Part shown: positions 9,219 to 16,327 of the stretch, piece by piece
How positions within the stretch are numbered: position 1 is the first letter of the stretch
Layout: each line of letters opens with the position of its first letter
NCBI GenBank assembly: GCA_965368115.1
Contig: CBDULQ010000019.1
Location: 1 to 24,468 of the forward strand
Length of the DNA stretch: 24,468 nucleotides
Source of the DNA: CBDULQ01 sp965368115
GTDB taxonomy: Bacteria; Pseudomonadota; Gammaproteobacteria; SZUA-229
Direction: 5' to 3'
The notes under the pieces: generated by a model
What the model saw: the letters and a program-made list of their open reading frames with translations, nothing else
What the model was told of the DNA's origin: nothing
Database searches by the model: none
Translations under genes and position numbers: made by a program

Positions 9219-9865
9219 TGCGCGATACGGCAAACAATCGGCCACCGCTATGGTCACAATACTATGTATCTTTAATTCACCGGGGCGCTATTCTTTTTTC
9301 GATGACTCGATTACGCATTCTGTTCCTGCTGGGACTGTTGTTCGTTGCTGTGGCCGGCCGAGCCGGACAGTCCATCAATAACGACGACCGGGTTGCTCGC
9401 AGCCTGGTATATACCTATATTTCCGAACAGGCCACTGTGGGTACCCAACATCGCCCGTTCTTTGTCGCCGGCGACTTCAACGGCGACGGTCTGCGTGATC
9501 TGGCGGTACTGTTCACTCCCCACAAACCGCCGGACCCGGCACATCATATTACCGTCATCCACCCCTGGCCAAAGCTCACACCGACACCACACGGCCATTA
9601 CACGACCTGCCTGGCGATATTCAACAATCATAAACGCGGTGACTGGCTGAGCGTTCCGCCGGATACCTTTGTACTGCTGGATGATAGCGGCGCACTGGAA
9701 ACACCGTCCTTCGCATTGCAGCGACTATCCCCCATCGATGCCGGCTATCCGCAGCAAATGAAAAGCATCGGCGGTAAATCCGGTGCCGATCTGCTGGTAT
9801 TACACGGCACACCCGAGCAGGATCATGTACTGAGCTGGAACGGTGGCGCCTATCAACTGCATTAA
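9218..9865 (+). CDS. Putative exported protein with FG-GAP-like motif
   Basis: I do not recognise a named family. From ATG 9218 the protein has 215 residues. A GAGGAG ribosome site and a TAATG overlap with the CWC gene support this start. A second in-frame ATG at 9302 begins a typical signal peptide (RILFLLGLLFVAVAGRAG), so the true N-terminus may be there. From 9218 that hydrophobic segment would be an internal anchor after 28 residues. The mature part carries GDFNGDGLRDLAVL, the calcium-binding loop and strand of FG-GAP/VCBS repeats, once only, so it is not a full beta-propeller. Localisation is likely periplasmic. Confidence 0.7.
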   Translation: MRDTANNRPPLWSQYYVSLIHRGAILFSMTRLRILFLLGLLFVAVAGRAGQSINNDDRVARSLVYTYISEQATVGTQHRPFFVAGDFNGDGLRDLAVLFTPHKPPDPAHHITVIHPWPKLTPTPHGHYTTCLAIFNNHKRGDWLSVPPDTFVLLDDSGALETPSFALQRLSPIDAGYPQQMKSIGGKSGADLLVLHGTPEQDHVLSWNGGAYQLH

Positions 9866-9958
9866 GCACACTGCACCGTTACTCATCTTGCGTTAAACTG
9901 ACGCCATCTGCCTCGCCACAACGACGCTGCAAGTCAACCCTGCAACACGGAGTGCAAC

Positions 9959-10315
9959 ATGACCCTGCTTACCCAGCTGTTATTGATTGTCGTCGCCCTG
10001 CTTCACTTAGGCTTCATGATTCTGGAAATGCTGTTGTGGACGCGGCCGATCGGTCGCAGGATATTTCGGATGGATCAGCAGACCGCAGCAGCAACCCGCA
10101 CCCTCGCCGCCAACCAGGGTCTGTACAACGGCCTGCTGGCAGCCGCATTGATCGGCAGCCTGTTCCTGCAACAGGAAGCGCGTGCCGTACAACTGTTTTT
10201 ACTCATCTGCATCATCATCGCCGGCATCTTCGGCGCGCTCACCGCCAGCCGGCGTATACTTTATGTTCAGGCCTTACCGGCATTCCTGGCGCTGATCCCG
10301 CTGAGCCTGGGCTAA
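9959..10315 (+). CDS. DUF1304 family membrane protein
   Basis: A 118-residue protein with four predicted membrane helices. Family hallmarks are HLGFMILEMLLWTRP near the N-terminus and NQGLYNGLLAAALIG in the middle. DUF1304 proteins are small inner-membrane proteins of unknown function. A GGAG ribosome site lies about 8 nt before the ATG. It is separated from the upstream gene by 93 bp and may have its own promoter; I see no terminator after it. Confidence 0.85.
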   Translation: MTLLTQLLLIVVALLHLGFMILEMLLWTRPIGRRIFRMDQQTAAATRTLAANQGLYNGLLAAALIGSLFLQQEARAVQLFLLICIIIAGIFGALTASRRILYVQALPAFLALIPLSLG

Positions 10316-10347
10316 CCCCTCCATCGAAGGCGCAAACATAAATAAAT

Positions 10348-10567
10348 GACGGAGCTGTTACTGCGTTTCATTTTCGATCTTTGCAATTGAATATCGATCA
10401 ATGTTTCAAAACCGTATCACCGTAACCCGCCCCGATAAATTGTTAGCAACACCGATAACACCCGATAAACATCCGGCATACCGGCTTCGAAAAGTTGAAG
10501 AATTCAGAAACGCTTCATTTCATAACATCTAATGGCTTGAACACTCGATACCCCCATCAGCTCCGTC
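10348..10567. repeat. Nested inverted repeats about 200 bp apart
   Basis: GACGGAGCTG (10348-10357) is exactly complementary to CAGCTCCGTC (10558-10567). Just inside, GCGTTTC (10363-10369) pairs with GAAACGC (10507-10513). The element encodes nothing recognisable. It could be a small non-autonomous element or a structured leader. No clear target-site duplication is visible. Confidence 0.35.
10432..10468. repeat. Three phased CCGATAA direct repeats
   Basis: Exact CCGATAA copies begin at 10432, 10452 and 10462, that is 20 and 10 bp apart, placing all three on the same DNA face. This suggests a protein-binding array; the binding factor is unknown. Confidence 0.35.
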
Positions 10568-11116
10568 CACATGCATTGTTCAGGCATCGCGTGTTTTTGA
10601 ATGCGATTCGCAAACATGAAAACAGTGAAACATAACTGCAACAGAACTGAAAAAAAACAAACCGGGACCAGATACTTTAATAGCGATCATTTTTTCCTGC
10701 GAACACAATTCTCAGCAGATACCAGCCGTCACAACGGCACCTGCACGAACACTTGTTCAAACTCCGAACACGGCCGCCCAAACGATCGCCCGTCAACCAG
10801 GACACAACACTGACTGCAGTCGACCCGATCCGGGCATGAATTCACCGGCTTGCCTAAGTCTATATTTTTACAAGAAAAAATATTTCGATTATATCATTCA
10901 GGCAGATTTCAAAATTAGATTTAGTGTGAATTCATTCATAAAAACAGCATCCCCCAAACGGGTGATAAAACTTAGAACCAAACCACAATTTATTTTTTCC
11001 AGTTACCCATAATACGCCTCGAAGCAGGATGCATTCGCAGGCAGGGATTCCCATACAAACAGGATTAATATTTTGCGTTGTTGCTGCAGGATATCTTTAT
11101 TACAGGTTATGGGGTT

Positions 11117-13297
11117 ATGATTTTTATCAGACACATTTGGCAGGTCGTTTTTTTATTAATCGTTTTCACTTTGACTGCCTGCGGTGAATCAACAGAAACT
11201 TCAGCGTTTTCGTCATTAGCGGATGACTCAAATAATCCCACCAACAATCCACCAACCACGCAAACCTCTACAGACGCGTCACCACCCGAAACACCGACGG
11301 GACTGGAAATCGAAAACGCAACAGGTGATCAAATTATACTGCGCTGGAAATCTTCCAGCGACAATGTCGCCACCGTTTCTTACAGACTGTATAGAAGCGA
11401 TCTGGCACAGCCGTTGATCACCGTTTCAGCTTTGCGCCATATTGATAACAGCGTCATTGCTGGCCGCGCCTACTCATACCAGGTCAGTGCGCTTGATGCG
11501 GCGGGTAATGAGTCCACATTGAGCGAAGCAGTTGTCGCCAACACATCGCCATCCGCAGACTTAACCCCACCCAGTACACCGCAAAACCTCAACACAGGCG
11601 GTATAACCAGCAACAGCATTGCACTGAGCTGGAATGCATCGACAGACAATATTGCGGTTCAGTACTATCGCATTTATCGAAACAATCAGACAACGCCCCT
11701 GGCAACCACCGGCACCACATCAATTACCGATAGCAATCTGGCGGCCAGCACCCAATTCAGTTACCGGGTCAGCGCTGTAGACACATCAGGCAATGAATCG
11801 CCATTAAGCGCGAGTATTTCCGCCACCACAAATGCAGCGCCAGACACAATTGCACCAACAACACCCGGAAACCTGAATGCTTCGAATCTGCAGTATAACC
11901 GGGTAACGCTCAACTGGAGCGCCGCCAGTGACAATGTTGGCGTCGTCGCATATCGACTCTATAAAAATGGCAGTGCGATTCCGCTGGTCACAACCGCAAC
12001 GTTAAGCTTTACCGATACCGGTCTGGCAGCGGAAACCGGTTACAATTACCGAGTCGACGCTATCGATGCAGCGGGTAACGCATCATCACTCAGCGCGACT
12101 TTATCGATTACAACGCCCGCGGCACCTGATACTAGCGCACCGACAACACCTGGAGGGCTAACAGCCAACGGTATCGGTGAAAATGAATTAACTCTGCACT
12201 GGAATGCATCCACCGACAATGTCGGCGTTACCGGCTACCATGTCTATCGTGATGGATCAATGACGCCGATACTCACCACAAACACATTGAGTTTTACCGA
12301 CAGCGGCCTGAATAGCGACCAGAGTTACAGCTATCGGGTAGCTGCATTTGATGCGGCAGGCAACCTATCGCCTCTTAGCAGCACCTTTTCAGTAACGACA
12401 ACGGCCGCTCCGGACACCACTGCACCGTCCACACCGGCCGGATTATCCGCAAACGGTATTACAGAAAACCAGATCACACTCAACTGGAATGCGGCTACTG
12501 ACAATGTCGCCGTAACGGGTTATCGGATTTATCGCGATGGATCAACTACGCCATTGAACACGGCCAGCAGCCTGAGTTTTACCGACAGCGGATTGAACAG
12601 TGATCAGGCCTATAGTTACCGGGTATCCGCCGTTGATGCGGCAGGCAATGAATCAACACAAAGCAGCAGCCTGATGGTCAATACACTGGCGCCTGCAGAT
12701 ACCACGCCGCCAACAGCACCTGGTTCACTGAGTAGCACCAATATTGACACCGACCGGCTGACCTTAAACTGGAACGCCGCCACAGACAATGTTGCGGTAA
12801 CCGGCTACCGGATTTATCGCGACGGCATTAATATTGCCGGTAGTGTTCAACCGAGCTTTACCGACAGTGGACTGAATAGCGATCAAACTTACCAATATCA
12901 GGTCAGTGCAGTCGACGAAGCCGGTAATGAATCCACACCGAGCGCGGCCCACTCGGTAACAACGCTGGCGGTGACCCAGCCTCAGTCGGTTCAGCTCAGC
13001 TGGGTATCACCCACCCAGTTTACCGATGACTCTTGCATGAGCAGCAACCATCAATATCGAATCAGTTACGGTAGTTCGGCTAGCAATTACAGCCAGCAGA
13101 TTGAAATCGACCTGAATGATTCAGCCCTGGATTGCCAGCAAACCGGTTTCGACTCACAGTGCAACCAGGCCATAATGACCTGCACATACACTACCCCACC
13201 GATCGCTGTCGGCAACTGGTACTTTGCCGTCCAGGCATATAGTAGTACGGGCATCCTGAGTGGATTCTCGAACGAAGCAATGAAAACCATTCAATAG
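11117..13297 (+). CDS. Lipoprotein with six tandem fibronectin type III domains
   Basis: A 726-residue protein from ATG 11117, which has GGGG immediately upstream; the frame opens at a TTG at 11078 but the lipoprotein signal starts at 11117. The signal ends in the lipobox L-T-A-C followed by Gly. After a Thr/Asn/Pro-rich linker come six fibronectin III modules of about 94 residues, each starting with a PxTPxxL motif and containing WNAxTDNVAVTGYRIYR and YRVSAVDAAGNES signatures. The C-terminal ~110 residues look like a diverged seventh module with four cysteines that could form disulfides. The likely role is a surface adhesion or carbohydrate-interacting scaffold, inferred from architecture only. 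By eye the base composition is more AT-rich than in the exporter region. A hairpin follows the gene. Confidence 0.88.
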   Translation: MIFIRHIWQVVFLLIVFTLTACGESTETSAFSSLADDSNNPTNNPPTTQTSTDASPPETPTGLEIENATGDQIILRWKSSSDNVATVSYRLYRSDLAQPLITVSALRHIDNSVIAGRAYSYQVSALDAAGNESTLSEAVVANTSPSADLTPPSTPQNLNTGGITSNSIALSWNASTDNIAVQYYRIYRNNQTTPLATTGTTSITDSNLAASTQFSYRVSAVDTSGNESPLSASISATTNAAPDTIAPTTPGNLNASNLQYNRVTLNWSAASDNVGVVAYRLYKNGSAIPLVTTATLSFTDTGLAAETGYNYRVDAIDAAGNASSLSATLSITTPAAPDTSAPTTPGGLTANGIGENELTLHWNASTDNVGVTGYHVYRDGSMTPILTTNTLSFTDSGLNSDQSYSYRVAAFDAAGNLSPLSSTFSVTTTAAPDTTAPSTPAGLSANGITENQITLNWNAATDNVAVTGYRIYRDGSTTPLNTASSLSFTDSGLNSDQAYSYRVSAVDAAGNESTQSSSLMVNTLAPADTTPPTAPGSLSSTNIDTDRLTLNWNAATDNVAVTGYRIYRDGINIAGSVQPSFTDSGLNSDQTYQYQVSAVDEAGNESTPSAAHSVTTLAVTQPQSVQLSWVSPTQFTDDSCMSSNHQYRISYGSSASNYSQQIEIDLNDSALDCQQTGFDSQCNQAIMTCTYTTPPIAVGNWYFAVQAYSSTGILSGFSNEAMKTIQ
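11282..12975 (+). repeat. Tandem fibronectin III coding repeats (six copies)
   Basis: Unit starts lie near 11282, 11561, 11845, 12131, 12416 and 12701, a period of about 280-285 bp. Units 4-6 are the most alike (shared FTDSGLNSDQ). Units 5 and 6 also share DNA stretches such as GGATTTATCGCGA, pointing to more recent duplication at the C-terminal end of the array. Confidence 0.8.
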
Positions 13298-13344
13298 TCC
13301 ATCGCATATCGAATCCGCACATTAAAGTCATCAACGAATCCCCG

Positions 13345-13372
13345 GGCAACCACCTTTTAGCAGGTGGTTGCC
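13345..13372 (+). terminator. Hairpin terminator after fibronectin lipoprotein
   Basis: GGCAACCACCT (13345-13355) pairs perfectly with AGGTGGTTGCC (13362-13372) across a 6-nt loop. The downstream T-tract is poor (GATTATTTCG), so termination may be partial or factor-assisted. Confidence 0.55.
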
Positions 13373-13398
13373 GCCTGATTATTTCGATCTGGCTGGAC

Positions 13399-13404
13399 TA
13401 TACT
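13399..13404 (+). promoter_or_regulatory. Candidate -10 box for the HAMP-receiver gene
   Basis: TATACT lies 44 bp before the start codon. The -35 region (TGATTA, 17-bp spacer) is weak, so this may be an activated or stationary-phase promoter. Low certainty. Confidence 0.3.
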
Positions 13405-13447
13405 CAGCCTACCAACCCTCGATAATCACGCATCTTCGGAGATGAAC

Positions 13448-14671
13448 ATGGCTCATGATTCAACGACGGAATCGGGTGAGACCAAATCCAGCAGCCGACC
13501 ACGCGGCGACATACAAACCAGGCTACTACTACCGCTCATCATCATACTGTGCATCATTACTGCCGTTGCCGGCCTGGGATTCTATCAATCCGAGCGCAGC
13601 AAATTACTGCAGGAACTGGACATACGCGGTCAGGCAATGAGTGCATCCTTGTCAGCCTATTCTTCACAACTGATCAGCGCCGATCATCGACAACAACTGG
13701 AAACCCATCTACGCGAATTTATCGAAGATAAAAAACTGATCCACAAAGTCAGCATATTCAAAGGTGATAGCGAGTACCTGACAGTCAATCAAAATCAGCT
13801 CAGAGAGAAAATCCGACCACAAACTCTGCGCCACTATTCATTGCCGGTCTATGCTGCCGATGAGACTGTGATTGGCCGAGTGGAGATCAGTTTATCGACC
13901 CAGGATATAGACGATTACCTGGGCGCTCGTCTGGTACAGATCGTGATCATCGCGATGCTGACGGTATTGCTAACTATCATATTCATGGCCTGGCTGGTAC
14001 GCCGTGTCGTCATTCGGCCACTTGAACGACTTACACATCGAATCCAGACCATTTCCATGGGACGACTGGATCAGCCGGTAGTGTCTTTTTCCTGGGACGA
14101 AATCGGCCATCTGTTCCATGACATCAATGCCATGCGTGTGCGCTTCAAGCGCCGCCAGGACGAAATGATCGACGCCCTCATCAACCGCAAACATTTTGAC
14201 CCCGAAGCACCACATAATGCATCCGCACATGCGCTGATTATCGACGATGACGAACTAATACGTATGCAGGCCGGTAAACTGCTCGAAAAACAGGGCATTA
14301 CTTCGATGAGTGCGGACAGCGGACCAAACGGACTGGCTCTGTTGAAATCGGAGGACTTCGATATCGTCCTGCTCGACCTGATGATGCCTGAAATGACGGG
14401 TTACGAGGTTCTGGCCGAAATACGGAAGATGGAAAATCATCACCATATTCCGGTGATTGTCATATCATCAATCGACGATAAGACCTCTATTGTGCGGGCA
14501 CTGCGCGGCGGCGCTTCTGACTATGTCATCAAACCCTTCAATCGCGATGAACTGAGCGCAAGAATCAACATTCTGCTTAATGCTGCGTTGCGCGATCGGC
14601 AGATCGACTACCTGGTCGAGGAACGCATTTCCGAATTGAAACACCAGGCCTCTGGTAAAACTGATAGTTGA
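13448..14671 (+). CDS. Membrane-bound sensor with HAMP and receiver domains, no kinase
   Basis: A 407-residue protein: membrane helix ~26-46, a periplasmic sensing domain of ~110 residues, second helix ~158-185, HAMP (~182-235), then a CheY-like receiver to near the C-terminus. The receiver looks functional: acidic triad D266-D267-D268, phospho-acceptor D310 (LLDLMMPEMTG) and K362 (YVIKPF). No histidine-kinase, GGDEF, EAL or DNA-binding domain follows; only a short helical tail remains. A phosphorelay adaptor or a receiver-gated sensor is possible. The start is ATG 13448 because GGAG (13438-13441) is 6 nt upstream; the ATG at 13442 would touch that site. Putative partners are unlinked kinases; the nearest signalling gene is the diguanylate cyclase at 16328. 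Confidence 0.88.
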   Translation: MAHDSTTESGETKSSSRPRGDIQTRLLLPLIIILCIITAVAGLGFYQSERSKLLQELDIRGQAMSASLSAYSSQLISADHRQQLETHLREFIEDKKLIHKVSIFKGDSEYLTVNQNQLREKIRPQTLRHYSLPVYAADETVIGRVEISLSTQDIDDYLGARLVQIVIIAMLTVLLTIIFMAWLVRRVVIRPLERLTHRIQTISMGRLDQPVVSFSWDEIGHLFHDINAMRVRFKRRQDEMIDALINRKHFDPEAPHNASAHALIIDDDELIRMQAGKLLEKQGITSMSADSGPNGLALLKSEDFDIVLLDLMMPEMTGYEVLAEIRKMENHHHIPVIVISSIDDKTSIVRALRGGASDYVIKPFNRDELSARINILLNAALRDRQIDYLVEERISELKHQASGKTDS

Positions 14672-14696
14672 TGTACGGGCATATTCGAGCTATATG
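14668..14696 (+). promoter_or_regulatory. Candidate sigma-70 promoter for the DUF805 gene
   Basis: TTGATG (14668-14673) and TATATG (14691-14696) are separated by 17 bp, overlapping the end of the preceding gene. A leader of about 115 nt would precede the DUF805 start codon. Each box matches consensus at only four of six positions. Confidence 0.3.
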
Positions 14697-14819
14697 TAGA
14701 TCTGGAAGTTAATCGACCTGCTGGCCTGTTTCGATGGATCGATTATCTAAGGAAGCCTGATTATTTCATCCAGAAAAATATCAAAGCTCCCCTGAATTAC
14801 ATATATAAAGGAAATCGTC

Positions 14820-15374
14820 ATGTCCGAATTAAACCCTTACCAGTCACCTGAACAACCGCTAACCGTGGAAGGCGCTGAAGAATACGGTGACATCAACATC
14901 TTCAGTACTGCAGGACGACTCGGCCGCCTACGCTTCATTGCCTACTCACTGATTTTTACTTTCGTGCTTTATATTCTACTCGCGATCGTCATGGGCATTA
15001 CCGTATCCATGACCGGTGTAGACTCAAGCCCTTTTGTATCCATGATTGCAATCGCAATTTTCTCTATTGCCGCTGTCGTTGTTTCCATCATGTTGATGTC
15101 ACAACGTCTGCATGATGCCAATAATTCCGCCTGGTGGATATTGCTGGTCTTCGTACCCATCGTCAGCTTTCTGTTTACCCTGTATCTCTGGTTTATGCCC
15201 GGTACCAAAGGCGCCAATGAGTATGGCAATCCGCCGCCCCCGAACCGTACTGCTTTGTACCTGGTGATCGTGTTCGGCGCCATCGCACTGATCGGTATTC
15301 TTGCCGCTATCGCGATTCCCGCTTACCAGGATTATGTGATCCGTGCACAACAGGCCGGTATGGGCCAACCCTGA
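14820..15374 (+). CDS. DUF805 membrane protein with type IV pilin-like C-terminal segment
   Basis: A 184-residue inner-membrane protein with an AAGGAAA ribosome site. After a polar N-terminus (NPYQSPEQP) the DUF805 core begins with GRLGRLRFIAYSL and has helices near 40-60, 70-92 and 102-122, including the family motif SQRLHDANNSAWW. The C-terminal helix (~153-175) reads ALIGILAAIAIPAYQDYVIRAQ, closely resembling the N-terminal helix of processed type IV pilins. It lacks the Gly-Phe-Thr prepilin-peptidase site and sits at the wrong end of the protein, so it is not a pilin. DUF805 function is unknown. It is a single-gene unit bounded by a strong terminator. Confidence 0.87.
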   Translation: MSELNPYQSPEQPLTVEGAEEYGDINIFSTAGRLGRLRFIAYSLIFTFVLYILLAIVMGITVSMTGVDSSPFVSMIAIAIFSIAAVVVSIMLMSQRLHDANNSAWWILLVFVPIVSFLFTLYLWFMPGTKGANEYGNPPPPNRTALYLVIVFGAIALIGILAAIAIPAYQDYVIRAQQAGMGQP

Positions 15375-15404
15375 TAGTACATCGTACGATCGAAAAAAAT
15401 ACGG

Positions 15405-15434
15405 CGGGCAATCTTCGATTGCCCGTTTTTTTTT
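15405..15434 (+). terminator. Strong rho-independent terminator
   Basis: CGGGCAAT (15405-15412) pairs with ATTGCCCG (15418-15425) around a CTTCG loop, followed directly by nine T residues (15426-15434). It ends the DUF805 transcript. Confidence 0.92.
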
Positions 15435-15595
15435 GCGCGCATTGCCTTGCGGTGTCAACTTTTCCCGGTAAAAACACCTACTTTTGGCCGCTGTACTATT
15501 CAAATTCCCCATGCAACAATGAACACTTCAACGGTCGGACCGAGTGACCCCCGACGAACCTGAATTGATTTCAGATCATCAACAAGGGAGATCGT

Positions 15596-16183
15596 ATGAA
15601 TGCCATCCGCAATATCTTTGCCATTATCGGCGTCCTCGCCTTCATCGGCGCCGGAATCCTGTTCAACCAGTTCAAAGGTGACATCAATGCACTCAACGAA
15701 CTGGATACCAGGGCCATCGAAACCTACAGCGGGATGTGGAGCAAACTGAAGACATCAGGCACCAGCGCCGATGCCACGGTATGGAAAGTCCCACTGGAAG
15801 AAGACATCACTCCGGCCGATGCAGAGCAGACCATGAACTTTGTCGCCAATCAGTACAACATCAAAAACGTCGGCGAATTACCGCTGTCGGAACAGGTTGA
15901 ACTGATGACCGGGGAAAAGCAGCGGTTATTAAAGATCTATCAGTACTGCGATCCGCGCACAGCAATGAAAATGGTCAATTATAGCGATGCATTCTCCGCC
16001 TACCTGCCCTGTCGTGTTGCCATGGTCGAGGATATGGGCGGTCATTATGCCCTGTACTCGCTGAACATGGACCTGATGATTTACGGCGGCAAACCCCTGC
16101 CGAAGGAATTGAAAGAGGAAGCCCTCAAGGTCAAAAAAATCATTCGCGAAATCATGGAGCGCGGCGCAGCCGGCGCCTTCTAG
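15596..16183 (+). CDS. DUF302 domain protein with N-terminal membrane anchor
   Basis: A 195-residue protein starting after a GGGAG ribosome site. Residues ~5-25 (IFAIIGVLAFIGAGILFNQF) form a membrane anchor or uncleaved signal, so the rest is probably periplasmic. The DUF302 signature covers ~110-155: LKIYQYCDPRTAMKMV followed by AYLPCRVAMVED. The two cysteines in these motifs are typical of the family. DUF302 proteins often occur in sulfur-oxidising and other bacteria; no biochemical role is established. The C-terminus is a Lys/Glu-rich helix. No partner gene is close; it follows a terminator and precedes a separately promoted cyclase gene. Confidence 0.85.
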   Translation: MNAIRNIFAIIGVLAFIGAGILFNQFKGDINALNELDTRAIETYSGMWSKLKTSGTSADATVWKVPLEEDITPADAEQTMNFVANQYNIKNVGELPLSEQVELMTGEKQRLLKIYQYCDPRTAMKMVNYSDAFSAYLPCRVAMVEDMGGHYALYSLNMDLMIYGGKPLPKELKEEALKVKKIIREIMERGAAGAF

Positions 16184-16291
16184 CCGAACCGCCATGAACA
16201 AGCCCCGATAAATCTGTGATTCGGGCTCTCGACGGCGATCTTGCCTTTTACCAAGCCCGGGAGCGTTTTCAAAAAACAGCCATAAAACATC

Positions 16292-16297
16292 TATAAT
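16292..16297 (+). promoter_or_regulatory. Consensus -10 box upstream of diguanylate cyclase
   Basis: A perfect TATAAT lies 31 bp before the cyclase start codon. The -35 region is A/T-rich (TTCAAA-like) and weak. The implied leader is only about 25 nt. Confidence 0.4.
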
Positions 16298-16327
16298 TGA
16301 ACAGGGTATTCAATATCGAGCGTTTTC

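Larger units (their letters stand above)
10316..11116. other. Long AT-richer intergenic region without a convincing gene
   Basis: About 800 bp between the DUF1304 gene and the fibronectin lipoprotein. The reading frames are short and without recognisable protein character. It contains helically phased CCGATAA repeats (10432-10468), a 10-bp inverted repeat at 10348 and 10558, and an A/T-rich tract (10860-11000) just upstream of the lipoprotein. Part of it is probably the regulatory leader of that gene. I could not fit a known riboswitch. Confidence 0.6.

Noticed and set aside
10601..10813. 70-codon open frame in the long intergenic region
   Set aside because: Asn/Thr/His-rich translation, no ribosome site, no recognisable family; treated as non-coding.
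10850..11116. c-di-GMP or other riboswitch in the leader of the fibronectin lipoprotein
   Set aside because: The GEMM core motifs are absent and no conserved aptamer could be aligned by eye.
11282..12975. Regularly spaced repeats as a CRISPR-like array
   Set aside because: The period of about 283 bp is in frame, diverged and encodes fibronectin III modules.
16197..16230. Hairpin after the DUF302 gene as a terminator
   Set aside because: AGCCCCGA and TCGGGCT pair only with a bulge, the loop is long and no T-tract follows.
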